A model generated the notes under the pieces. It worked only from the letters and a program-made list of their open reading frames with translations. It ran no database searches and had not been told where the DNA came from. 6,096 nt of DNA from Christensenella sp. UBA7707 (GTDB lineage: Bacteria; Bacillota; Clostridia; Christensenellales; CAG-138): the NCBI GenBank assembly GCA_002482435.1, contig DLFZ01000111.1, forward strand, positions 2,685 to 8,780, in the 5' to 3' direction. Below, in pieces: positions 1 to 5,753 of this stretch; positions within the stretch are counted from its first letter, which is position 1, and each line of letters begins with the position of its first letter. A program made the position numbers and the translations under genes.

Positions 1-1
1 G

Positions 2-121
2 CAGTCGCTTTACATCGCACAGTCCTACCGCGACGCGCTCAGCGGAAAAACCGTGTGCGTGGAAAGCGGAATGCTAAGGCTTGTGCTACCGCCCCTTTCG
101 GGTGTGTTACTTATCAAATAA
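2..121 (+). CDS. C-terminal end of a glycoside hydrolase family 13 (alpha-amylase type) enzyme, partial
   Basis: Only the last 39 codons and the TAA stop are in the window; the gene begins upstream of base 1. The visible peptide ends in an LxGK...V..G.L.L.LPPLSGVLLIK pattern. This resembles the final beta strands of the all-beta C-terminal domain of maltogenic amylase, neopullulanase and other GH13 enzymes, where an LPPLSG or LPPLGG turn precedes the last strand. If right, the whole protein would hydrolyse alpha-1,4 or alpha-1,6 glucan linkages. The catalytic barrel is outside the window, so substrate and location cannot be judged. The next gene starts 15 bases downstream on the same strand, so the two may share a transcript. 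The family call rests on one short motif. Confidence 0.6.
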   Translation, partial: QSLYIAQSYRDALSGKTVCVESGMLRLVLPPLSGVLLIK

Positions 122-136
122 AGCAAGGGATGTTTT

Positions 137-556
137 ATGTTTCAAGGCAGATACGGAAACGACAGGCTGAATAGAACCCTCTTTATCGTGGCAATCGCCG
201 CGAGTGTGCTGTCGCTTCTTTTTTCGGTGCTGGGGGTAAACGTGGTTCCAACGGTATTCAGCGTGCTTTCGTGGGCGCTTTTGCTTGCGGCGCTGTGGCG
301 CATGTTTTCGCGCAACTTCTACGCGCGTCAGCAGGAGCTTGCGGGCTATATGCGGTTTGAAAGCAGCGTAAAGCAGTGGTGGAAAAGCACCTTTCATCAA
401 AATGTCGGCAATGTTCGTTCGTTTTCTCGCGAACGGAAAAAGTTCAAGTACCTCGTTTGCCCGCATTGCGCGCAAAAATTGAGGGTGCCGCGCGGCAAGG
501 GCAAACTTCGGGTTACCTGCACCAAATGCGGCTACAAATTTGAGGCAAAAAGCTGA
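137..556 (+). CDS. Small membrane protein with C-terminal zinc ribbon
   Basis: Protein of 139 residues with two hydrophobic segments (about 13-33 and 36-55) forming a helical hairpin. A basic, aromatic stretch follows (about 56-105), then a four-cysteine zinc ribbon: C108-P-H-C111 and C128-T-K-C131, with basic residues between the pairs. Small membrane proteins of this shape are commonly annotated in Clostridia as zinc-ribbon domain-containing hypothetical proteins. The ribbon probably faces the cytoplasm, because the loop between helices is short and the tail is strongly positive (inference). An AAGGGA ribosome binding site at 125-130 lies six bases before the ATG, which supports the start. 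It follows the GH13-type gene after 15 bases, and an apparent promoter separates it from the DUF1858 gene. Function is unknown; nucleic-acid or protein binding by the ribbon is only a possibility. Confidence 0.85.
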   Translation: MFQGRYGNDRLNRTLFIVAIAASVLSLLFSVLGVNVVPTVFSVLSWALLLAALWRMFSRNFYARQQELAGYMRFESSVKQWWKSTFHQNVGNVRSFSRERKKFKYLVCPHCAQKLRVPRGKGKLRVTCTKCGYKFEAKS

Positions 557-580
557 AAACGCCCGCGCAAAAAAGACACT

Positions 581-609
581 TTATAACTTGAAGGAAATTG
601 TGTTACACT
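581..609 (+). promoter_or_regulatory. Probable sigma-A promoter for the DUF1858-queT unit
   Basis: A TTATAA -35-like box (581-586) and a TACACT -10 box (604-609) are separated by 17 bases. The -10 carries an extended TG at 601-602 (TGTTACACT). Transcription would start near 616, leaving a leader of about 29 bases before the ATG at 645. That is too short for a riboswitch. The match is by eye, and both hexamers deviate from consensus. Confidence 0.4.
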
Positions 610-629
610 AAGAATACAAGCATAAGGAA

Positions 630-635
630 AAGGAG
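630..635 (+). promoter_or_regulatory. Ribosome binding site of the DUF1858 gene
   Basis: AAGGAG, a full match to the anti-Shine-Dalgarno core, nine bases before the ATG at 645. It fixes this start and shows that the first gene of the pair has its own strong initiation signal, unlike queT behind it. Confidence 0.75.
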
Positions 636-644
636 TTATATACC

Positions 645-851
645 ATGCAGATCAACAAGAACATGACCATTGCCGAAATTTTAAGGGTCGATACCGGCAT
701 TGCGGATATTCTCATGGCTTCGGGCATGCATTGCCTAGGCTGCATCATGGCCAGCGGCGAGGACCTTGAGCAGGCGTGCGCCGTACACGGCATCGATGCC
801 GACGGCCTTGAGGGCAAAATCAACCAGTACCTTGCCACACAGAACGCGTAA
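645..851 (+). CDS. DUF1858 domain protein (hybrid-cluster-protein-associated redox disulfide type)
   Basis: Protein of 68 residues covering the whole DUF1858 domain, also known as the hybrid cluster protein-associated redox disulfide domain. The order is typical: a start resembling MxIxKxMTIAEIL, a helix (residues 15-26), then SGMHCLGC with the CxxC pair C30 and C33, and a helical tail. A third cysteine, C45, lies in the LEQAC segment. Members are small cytoplasmic proteins common in anaerobes; the CxxC is thought to be redox active or to bind metal, but no reaction is established. The gene starts nine bases after an AAGGAG site and is followed after six bases by queT, so the two are almost certainly cotranscribed. 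Family assignment is firm; the link to queuosine precursor uptake is unexplained. Confidence 0.9.
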   Translation: MQINKNMTIAEILRVDTGIADILMASGMHCLGCIMASGEDLEQACAVHGIDADGLEGKINQYLATQNA

Positions 852-857
852 ACTGCG

Positions 858-1337
858 ATGAGCGTCAAAGCCATCGTCCGGGGCGCCCTCATCGGGGCGC
901 TCTACGTTTTGCTTACGATTGCCGTACAGCCCATAAGTTCCGGTCTCATGCAAATGCGTGTGTCGGAGGCGCTTTGCGTGCTTCCGTTTTTTGCGCCCGC
1001 AGCGGTACCGGGGCTTTTCATCGGCTGCTTTGTTGCAAACCTCATCATGGGCAGCGCCCTGCCCGATGTGGTGTTCGGTAGCCTTGCTACGCTTTTTAGC
1101 GCCGCCGCCACCTACGGCATGCGAAGATCAGGCTGGTCGAAGTGGCTCGCGCCGCTTCCCGCGGTGCTTTTTAATGCGGTGATTGTTGGGTATCTTCTCA
1201 CCTATGTGTATAACGTAGGCGTGCCGTGGGAGGTAAGCGCGCTTTATGTGGGCGCTGGGCAGGCACTTTCGTGCTATGTGCTCGGCATGCCGCTTCTTTT
1301 CGGGCTCCAAAAGTTCGAGAAAAAGCTGTTTGCCTGA
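858..1337 (+). CDS. queT: QueT-type queuosine precursor transporter, ECF substrate-binding S component
   Basis: Integral membrane protein of 159 residues with about five or six hydrophobic helices, the usual size for an ECF S component. Family hallmarks are the N-terminal ALIGALYVLLT helix with the AxxxA pattern (A10, A14) that packs against the EcfT subunit, QMRVSEAL (32-39), PGLFIGC (51-57), DVVFGSLATL (70-79), LAPLPAVLFNAVIVG (98-111) and CYVLGMPLL (139-147). QueT proteins are predicted to import a queuosine precursor (preQ1, preQ0 or a related base) with shared EcfA, EcfA' and EcfT subunits, none of which is in this window. No clear Shine-Dalgarno precedes the ATG, and the stop of the upstream gene is only six bases away, so translational coupling is likely. 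I find no preQ1 riboswitch in front of the pair. A long inverted repeat follows as terminator. Confidence 0.93.
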   Translation: MSVKAIVRGALIGALYVLLTIAVQPISSGLMQMRVSEALCVLPFFAPAAVPGLFIGCFVANLIMGSALPDVVFGSLATLFSAAATYGMRRSGWSKWLAPLPAVLFNAVIVGYLLTYVYNVGVPWEVSALYVGAGQALSCYVLGMPLLFGLQKFEKKLFA

Positions 1338-1362
1338 AGAAGGCCAAGAAAAACATACGGTA

Positions 1363-1405
1363 AAATCAAAACCGGCGCGGAAACAATCTGCGCCGGTTTT
1401 GATTT
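1363..1405. terminator. Bidirectional intrinsic terminator between convergent units
   Basis: A perfect 16-bp inverted repeat has arms at 1363-1378 and 1390-1405 around an 11-base loop. The inner part is a CCGGCGC/GCGCCGG stem and the outer part is A/T rich, so each strand ends in a U-rich run (UUUUGAUUU on plus, UUUUGAUUUU on minus). It sits 26 bases after the queT stop and 29 bases beyond the stop of the convergent acetyltransferase gene, so it can end both transcripts. Confidence 0.9.
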
Positions 1406-1433
1406 ATATCGGTTTTAATTTATATTTCTTTGC

Positions 1434-1970
1434 CTAGAACCGCAAATACCAAAACAGAGCAAGCTCACTTTTGGTTTCGGGGAAGTTGGCGTAAAGGAAG
1501 GTGTCGGCGCAACCGAGCGCCATACCCATTTTTTGATAGAAGCGGCAGGCGCAAAGGTTCACGTCCTGCGTTTCAAGCGTTACGCCGCAAAGCCCCTCCT
1601 CCTTCGCCCATGCGCATACCGCTTGAAAAAGTGCGGCGCCAACGCCCCTTTTGCGCGCAAAGGCGCGCACGGCGATGTCCTCAAGAAAGGCATACTTGTT
1701 CCAGTTTGCCCGCACGCGGGCGCGGCCAAGGCATGTGCCGTCCACATCCAAAAACAAAAGTACCGCGCGCCTCGGGCGGGAGAGGAAGTCGAGGTAGTCA
1801 GAAAGCGAAAAGTCATCCTCATAGGCCTTTTGGAAGGGTGTGTCAAAAAGCTGTTCGGTAAAACTCCAAACGCCGTTTTCAAAGCGCGGAACAAGCCGCC
1901 CGACGACGTCGAACGGCTCGCTTTCAAAAAGCGCAAGATGCACGGTTTTCGGGGTTGCGCGTTCGATCAT
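1434..1970 (-). CDS. GNAT acetyltransferase of the streptothricin N-acetyltransferase (Sat4/SatA) type
   Basis: Protein of 178 residues, close to the length of Sat4. From memory of Sat4 it shares landmarks along its whole length: SEPFDVVG (17-24), PRFEN (28-32), WSFTE (35-39), NWNKYAFLEDIAV (89-101), the acetyl-CoA loop RKRGVGAAL (106-114), WAK (121-123), LETQD..L.AC.FY (132-145), DTFLYANF (156-163) and the terminal FWYLRF. Sat enzymes transfer acetyl from acetyl-CoA to the beta-lysine amino group of streptothricin, inactivating it in the cytoplasm. An AAGGGG site (minus strand of 1976-1981) five bases before the ATG supports the start. It is the last gene of the marR unit, 12 bases after the membrane protein gene. 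GNAT specificity drifts easily, so the family is firm but the streptothricin substrate is a prediction; another primary amine is possible. Confidence 0.82.
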   Translation of the reverse strand: MIERATPKTVHLALFESEPFDVVGRLVPRFENGVWSFTEQLFDTPFQKAYEDDFSLSDYLDFLSRPRRAVLLFLDVDGTCLGRARVRANWNKYAFLEDIAVRAFARKRGVGAALFQAVCAWAKEEGLCGVTLETQDVNLCACRFYQKMGMALGCADTFLYANFPETKSELALFWYLRF

Positions 1971-1982
1971 AAATTCCCCTTT

Positions 1983-2699
1983 TTAAATGTGGAACTTCCT
2001 GTTGAGCTCCGCAACCACCTTTTTACGGCCGAACAGGAAAAGGCCACCGATGGTGAGCGCCGAGCAGGCCGCCGCGATGATGCTCGGGTAAGCCGGCTGC
2101 GCCACGCCAAGAAGCACAAGAAGAAGCGGAATAAAGCCGATTACGCAAAGGGAGATTTGATAAAGCACATAATCCCTTAGGGTATTGCGTTTGCGCGCCA
2201 TGAGCACGTTGATGAGCAAAATAAAGCCGATGAAGATGAAAGGCATCGTGTAGGAAACCGCCCAGCTCACATGGCTCACGATTCTTTGGCTGTCGGTGAA
2301 AGTGTTGATGACAACGAGCAGCGAAACGATGCCGATCGCGTGCGCCATGAGCTTTAACCCAAGGTGTGCGCGCTTGCGAAAGGTAATAAGCCCGCAAAGC
2401 CAAACGTAAAGCACGGGTGCCGCCACAAGTGCACTCCAAAGGTGACCGTTCCATGTAAGAAGGTTCACAAGCACGCATATGAAAATGACCGCTAGACAGA
2501 GGGCGCTATATAAAAGCGCCAAAAAGCGGCTTCGCCGCTTGAGCGGAGAAAAGTCAGGATAAGTCTGCTCGAGCGCGGCGTCCTCGCACGGCGGCAGAGG
2601 CGCGTGGCACAGCGGACAATTTTTTGTTTTGGTGGAAATGGAAACCTTGCAGGTTTCGCAGTATTGCATACGTTCAATCCGTTCCATATCAAAAATCAT
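1983..2699 (-). CDS. Six-helix membrane protein with N-terminal zinc ribbon (DUF6320-like)
   Basis: Protein of 238 residues. A cytoplasmic-looking zinc ribbon opens it (C14-E-T-C17 and C28-P-L-C31), then an acidic linker and a basic KRRSR stop at 54-58. Six hydrophobic segments follow (about 59-82, 87-107, 117-135, 146-168, 178-200, 203-223), then a short basic tail. The layout fits the uncharacterised DUF6320 family, which as I recall is often encoded beside alcohol-acetyltransferase-like proteins, as here. The ATG at 2699 overlaps the acyltransferase stop by 11 bases and is preceded by a GAGAAGAG stretch; the ATGs at 2687 and 2669 would keep all four cysteines and are possible alternatives. 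Tight coupling suggests it works with the acyltransferase at the membrane, perhaps handling its substrate or product, but no function is known. Confidence 0.8.
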   Translation of the reverse strand: MIFDMERIERMQYCETCKVSISTKTKNCPLCHAPLPPCEDAALEQTYPDFSPLKRRSRFLALLYSALCLAVIFICVLVNLLTWNGHLWSALVAAPVLYVWLCGLITFRKRAHLGLKLMAHAIGIVSLLVVINTFTDSQRIVSHVSWAVSYTMPFIFIGFILLINVLMARKRNTLRDYVLYQISLCVIGFIPLLLVLLGVAQPAYPSIIAAACSALTIGGLFLFGRKKVVAELNRKFHI

Positions 2700-3987
2700 A
2701 CTCTTCTCTTAAGTTGCTTTGAACTTCGAGCGTTACGCCCTCGCTTGCGAGGAACGAGAAAAAGCAGCGCTCAAACTCCGTTTCATAAATGCTGCGAAGG
2801 ATGCTTACGGTAAGCCTATTGTTGCAGGTGGCCACGCCGACGCCATGGGTAAGCTGGTTGCCTACGGAAAGGTTAAAGTCAAAATCGCGCACATGAGGCT
2901 TCATGCTTTCGGGCAGCTGCACGTCGCCGAGGTTTGATAGCGTTACGGTGGAAAGGAGCGAGCCGAACATGTAGTTGGTCATGCGAAGCGCGAGAACTTT
3001 AATGGGAAGCGGACAAAGCCGAAGCGCAATGTTCTTTTCTGCCGCTACGTTGGCGTTGAGGTAGCCCTGAAGCTTTTCTTTTTTGATTTCAAACGCGAAT
3101 TGGCCTTTGACGAGCGACAAAATGTCCTCAAACGTAAGCTCAAGGTTTTTGCAGGGGATGCTCGTATGGAAAAACAGAGAAAAATTGCGAAGCGTTTGGG
3201 AGCCGTGGTAGCGGCGCATGTTCACAGGCACGCATACGTTGATGGGGTCTTTGGAACGCCGCGTGGCGGGGTCGCTTACATAAACGGCATAGGCAAGCGC
3301 CGCTGCAAGGTACTGCGTAAGCGACGCGCCGTGCTTTTTCGCGGCCGCAAGCACCGAAGCTACATCGGCCTTCCCGTTGATGGCGCCGTAGCCGCCCATG
3401 GCGGAAATGCGGGTGCCGCGCAGGCGGTAGGCACGCTTTACCTCGCCGCGGTCGGTGGGGGAGCCTGTAAAGCACTTCAAAAAACTGTCTTCCATTTCCG
3501 CGGGAGAGGGCTTTTCGTGCATCGTAAGCACGAGGCCGTCGGGCGAAAGATCATTGCCCAAAAGCTCAAGGTAACGGTAGGCGATGGCTTTGATGAAAGC
3601 AAGCGCGCCGGTGCCGTCGCAAAGGCTGTGAAACGTTTCGAGCGTAATGCGGTTGTTGTAGTAGAAAACCGTAAAATGATAGCCGTTGTTTGCGTGCGTG
3701 TCGATGTGCGCGTTCATATAGGGGGATTCCTCGCGCACTTTTGGCATACGCTCGTTGTACTCGTAATAATTCCAAAAAAGTCCTCGCCTTAACCGCACGT
3801 ACATGGTGGGGAAACGCGGTTTCAGGTCCTCAACGGCCTGCTGCAAAAAGGCGCGGTTCACCTTTTGCGACATGTTCATGCTCAAGCGGAACACGCAGCT
3901 GTGCTTGGGGCCTAAAATCGCGGGGTACAGCTTTGCGGCATTGTCGAGCGGGAACCATTTGTTTTCATATTCAAGCACCGTGCCCAC
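2689..3987 (-). CDS. HxxxDG acyltransferase (alcohol acetyltransferase / condensation-domain superfamily)
   Basis: Protein of 432 residues from the GTG at 3987. The key motif FHSLCDGTG (119-127) holds the HxxxDG signature (H120, D124, G125) of CoA-dependent acyltransferases such as alcohol acetyltransferases, PapA-type enzymes and NRPS condensation domains; the histidine acts as general base. The first histidine of the HHxxxDG version is phenylalanine here. An N-terminal half carrying this motif and a C-terminal half with conserved-looking NVCVPVNMRR and TVTLSNLGDV segments match the usual two-lobed fold and length. Bacterial members are often annotated as alcohol acetyltransferases, but acyl donor and acceptor cannot be predicted. 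An upstream ATG at 4035 lies inside marR and lacks a good ribosome binding site, so the GTG with its AAGGTGG site is preferred. The stop overlaps the next gene by 11 bases. No secretion signal or membrane helix is seen. Confidence 0.82.
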   Translation of the reverse strand: MGTVLEYENKWFPLDNAAKLYPAILGPKHSCVFRLSMNMSQKVNRAFLQQAVEDLKPRFPTMYVRLRRGLFWNYYEYNERMPKVREESPYMNAHIDTHANNGYHFTVFYYNNRITLETFHSLCDGTGALAFIKAIAYRYLELLGNDLSPDGLVLTMHEKPSPAEMEDSFLKCFTGSPTDRGEVKRAYRLRGTRISAMGGYGAINGKADVASVLAAAKKHGASLTQYLAAALAYAVYVSDPATRRSKDPINVCVPVNMRRYHGSQTLRNFSLFFHTSIPCKNLELTFEDILSLVKGQFAFEIKKEKLQGYLNANVAAEKNIALRLCPLPIKVLALRMTNYMFGSLLSTVTLSNLGDVQLPESMKPHVRDFDFNLSVGNQLTHGVGVATCNNRLTVSILRSIYETEFERCFFSFLASEGVTLEVQSNLREEYDF

Positions 3988-3994
3988 GGAACTA

Positions 3995-4001
3995 CCACCT
4001 T
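3995..4001 (-). promoter_or_regulatory. Ribosome binding site deciding the acyltransferase start
   Basis: Minus-strand AAGGTGG, one mismatch from AAGGAGG, seven bases before the GTG at 3987 and just after the marR stop (4004-4006). It selects the GTG over the in-frame ATG at 4035, which would overlap marR by 32 bases. Confidence 0.7.
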
Positions 4002-4003
4002 TT

Positions 4004-4468
4004 CTAAAGAATAAGCTTGGAAGCGGATGCTTCAAACGGCGCGGATGTGCTTTCGGAAAGCGCCTTTGCGCTCAGGCGAAGCAGGCGGATGGCCTCGAGC
4101 GCGTCGCGCTCGCCCAGCCCGCCGATGAGCGCATCGAATCTTGCGGCAACCTCGGCGTTCTTTTCCTCAGCTTGATGACGCCCGCTTTCGGTGAGCGCCA
4201 CATGCATACGCCGCCGGTCAGCTTTGCACACATCCATACACACAAAACCCTTTTTGCGAAGGCTCGCCAAAGTCGTTGTAATGCGCGCGCGCGAAACGTG
4301 CAAAAGCTCGCTCAGCTCGGAAGGCGTTATGGGACTTTTCACGTTTTGGAGACACAGCAAAATGCGGTTTTCTCCCTGAAACGACTCATTCAGGTGCGCC
4401 ACAGCGTCCAAATCGTGCAATTCGAAAAAAGAAATGGCCAAATTTTTGCGGATTTCTTCGCGTTCCAT
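4004..4468 (-). CDS. MarR-family transcriptional regulator
   Basis: Protein of 154 residues with MarR architecture: N-terminal helices for dimerisation (1-43, including the typical RILLCL segment), a winged helix-turn-helix (about 47-96) and C-terminal dimer helices (98-140). In the DNA-binding domain, ITPSELSELLHVSRARITTTLASLRKKGFV holds the helix-turn-helix, and the wing carries ADRRRMHVALTESG with the typical D84-R85-R86 pattern. C77 and C81 flank the start of the wing, with C39 in the dimer region. MarR proteins usually repress their own operon and release DNA on binding a small ligand or on cysteine oxidation. It is the first gene of a four-gene unit and has its own promoter, so autoregulation and control of the acyltransferase and acetyltransferase genes are likely. 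A GGAG site (4474-4477) five bases before the ATG supports the start. The ligand is unknown. Confidence 0.92.
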   Translation of the reverse strand: MEREEIRKNLAISFFELHDLDAVAHLNESFQGENRILLCLQNVKSPITPSELSELLHVSRARITTTLASLRKKGFVCMDVCKADRRRMHVALTESGRHQAEEKNAEVAARFDALIGGLGERDALEAIRLLRLSAKALSESTSAPFEASASKLIL

Positions 4469-4493
4469 AACTGCTCCGTCTGTTTGTTAATAC

Positions 4494-4513
4494 CGTTTAC
4501 AATACAGCAAACG
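4494..4513. promoter_or_regulatory. Possible MarR operator over the -10 box
   Basis: An imperfect 20-base dyad with outer arms CGTTT (4494-4498) and AAACG (4509-4513) spans the -10 box of the marR promoter. MarR dimers typically bind dyads of roughly this size that overlap the promoter. The inner bases are not symmetric, and in AT-rich DNA such short arms can arise by chance. Confidence 0.25.
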
Positions 4514-4527
4514 AATATGTATTTCAA
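4499..4527 (-). promoter_or_regulatory. Promoter of the marR-acyltransferase operon
   Basis: On the minus strand, TTGAAA (4527-4522, five of six bases to consensus) and TATTGT (4504-4499, four of six) are separated by exactly 17 bases. Transcription would start near 4492, giving a leader of about 24 bases before the marR ATG. It lies downstream of the signal peptidase terminator, which makes the marR genes a separate unit. Confidence 0.6.
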
Positions 4528-4574
4528 CAACAAAAGTATGAACTTTTTGCAAGGACTTTTATGTGGCAAACAAA

Positions 4575-4600
4575 GAAAAAAGCCGCTTAAAAACGGCGGC
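4575..4600 (-). terminator. Intrinsic terminator after the signal peptidase genes
   Basis: On the minus strand, a GCCGC arm (4600-4596), a nine-base loop and a GCGGC arm (4586-4582) are followed by TTTTTTCTTT. It begins 11 bases after the stop of the S26 paralog and precedes the marR promoter. The stem is only five G/C pairs, but the U tract is good. Confidence 0.7.
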
Positions 4601-4611
4601 GCCTCAAAAAC

Positions 4612-5160
4612 TCACGGATTTTTCAAAAAGATAGACATGCCGGAAAAAGGTGCTACGCGAAACGCCGCGCGGCCGACAAGATGATTGTAGGACACCTGAA
4701 AAGGAGCCGGATCAAAGGCGGAAAGCGGCCTAAGGTCGGGCAGCAAAAAATAGACACCGGCATCAAGCGTAAATTCTTCCATATCCGCGCATTGACCGGG
4801 GGCATAAGCGCTTTCGTCGAGCAGTACGCCGCCCACATAAATTTGGCCGCCGCTTGATGCAACGCGCTCACCCGGGAGCGCGAGCACGCGCCCAAGGTAA
4901 ATTTCACCGTCGCTGTCGCGGAAGGCAAACACGTCGCCGCGTGAGGGCGTATAGAAAACTTGGGAAAGGCGGCTTAGAAGAAGCACGTCACCCTGCTTGA
5001 TGAAGGGCGCCATGCTTGCATCGCTCACGCGAAGGCCGTTGTAAACAAGCGTAAAAAACAGCACGCAAAAAACGATTGCCGCGCTTATGGAGTAAAGCCA
5101 TGTATAAACGCGAAGCCGCCGGTATTCGCGGCTGTTGCGCGTTACCCGCGGGCCGCTCAC
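4612..5160 (-). CDS. S26-family signal peptidase paralog lacking the catalytic lysine
   Basis: Counted from a GTG at 5160 the protein has 182 residues; a TTG at 5187 would add nine. It has a basic N-terminus, one membrane anchor and the start of an S26 peptidase domain. Positions below use the nine-longer form. The anchor is at about 31-50 and the serine box survives as DASMAP (S58), followed by GDVLLLSR. In the lysine box, YLGRVLALPGE (97-107) has Gly99 where type I signal peptidases have Lys (KRVxGLPG). The GDNR box is PDLRPLSAFD (150-159). By family knowledge, loss of the lysine base should abolish the Ser/Lys reaction, so it is probably inactive or uses another mechanism. Staphylococcal SpsA is a precedent for an inactive homolog encoded beside an active one. 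The GTG overlaps the lepB stop as GTGA, implying coupled translation; a possible role is as partner of LepB. Confidence 0.82.
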   Translation of the reverse strand: MSGPRVTRNSREYRRLRVYTWLYSISAAIVFCVLFFTLVYNGLRVSDASMAPFIKQGDVLLLSRLSQVFYTPSRGDVFAFRDSDGEIYLGRVLALPGERVASSGGQIYVGGVLLDESAYAPGQCADMEEFTLDAGVYFLLPDLRPLSAFDPAPFQVSYNHLVGRAAFRVAPFSGMSIFLKNP

Positions 5161-5753
5161 AGCGCACGGAAGGCCGAGAAAGGCCAAACAACGGCAGTGG
5201 CTCTGCCGACGATGCGGTAAGAGGGAATGGGGCCGACACCCAAAAGATCGCGGCTGTCGCGGCTGTCGTTGCGGTTGTCGCCCATGACAAAAATGGAGTT
5301 TTCGGGCACGGTAACGGGGTCCATATCTCCGTAGATGTAGTCATTCCAGTAGGCGCTTTCATCAAGCGGCTCGCCGTTGATGTAAACAGCGCCGTCCTTG
5401 ACCGATATGGTTTCCCCGGGCAAGCCCACCACACGCTTTACGCACGATATGGTATGGTTGGGGTAAAATACGATGACGATTTCGCCGCGCTTGGGCGGGT
5501 CAAACCAGTAACTCACTTTTTCCACAAACATCTGCTCCCCGTCAAGAAGCGTGTTTACCATGGAGGTGCCATCCACGCGGATGGGTTCAAAAATGAAAAG
5601 GCGAAGCGAAAGCGCAAACACAACCACCAGCATCACATAAATAAAAAAACTGATGTTTTCGGCCTTTTTGTAGCCCTCGTCGTTTTTGTGAAGCTGTTCG
5701 GCTGCGTCGAGAAAGCGCATGCGCTCGCGGCGCGATAAACTAGGTTTCTTCAA
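5157..5753 (-). CDS. lepB: Type I signal peptidase (leader peptidase)
   Basis: Counted from a TTG at 5753 this is a protein of 198 residues, the usual Gram-positive size. A basic cytoplasmic N-terminus precedes one membrane anchor (about 34-56). The extracytoplasmic domain holds all S26 boxes: VDGTSM with nucleophile S64, KRGEIVIVF, VKRVVGLPGE with base K106, and GDNRNDSRDSR (158-168) followed by the VGRA segment. It removes signal peptides from Sec- and Tat-exported proteins on the outer face of the membrane. The TTG is chosen because AAGGAG lies nine bases upstream; the ATG at 5720 (187 residues) has no Shine-Dalgarno, and longer versions up to 5936 would overlap the DUF951 gene almost entirely. 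It overlaps the DUF951 stop by 14 bases, and its own TGA overlaps the GTG of the paralog, so the three genes form one unit. Confidence 0.93.
   Translation of the reverse strand: MKKPSLSRRERMRFLDAAEQLHKNDEGYKKAENISFFIYVMLVVVFALSLRLFIFEPIRVDGTSMVNTLLDGEQMFVEKVSYWFDPPKRGEIVIVFYPNHTISCVKRVVGLPGETISVKDGAVYINGEPLDESAYWNDYIYGDMDPVTVPENSIFVMGDNRNDSRDSRDLLGVGPIPSYRIVGRATAVVWPFSAFRAL

Noticed and set aside
557..644. preQ1 riboswitch upstream of the DUF1858-queT unit
   Set aside because: No preQ1-I-like hairpin with an A-rich tail is seen, and the predicted promoter leaves only about 29 transcribed bases before the start codon.
1533..2180. Plus-strand open frame of 215 codons across the acetyltransferase and membrane protein genes
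   Set aside because: It spans two well-supported minus-strand genes and their junction, and no domain is visible in its translation.
3100..3792. Plus-strand open frame of 230 codons antisense to the acyltransferase gene
   Set aside because: Its composition (runs of V, A, K, R, G) is typical of a shadow frame; the opposite strand carries the HxxxDG acyltransferase.
3988..4035. Acyltransferase start at the ATG at 4035
   Set aside because: It would overlap marR by 32 bases without a good ribosome binding site, whereas the GTG at 3987 has AAGGTGG seven bases upstream.
3803..4684. Long plus-strand open frame of 293 codons
   Set aside because: It runs antisense through the marR gene, its promoter and the terminator, has no recognisable domain and mixes low-complexity basic stretches; the minus-strand genes explain the region.
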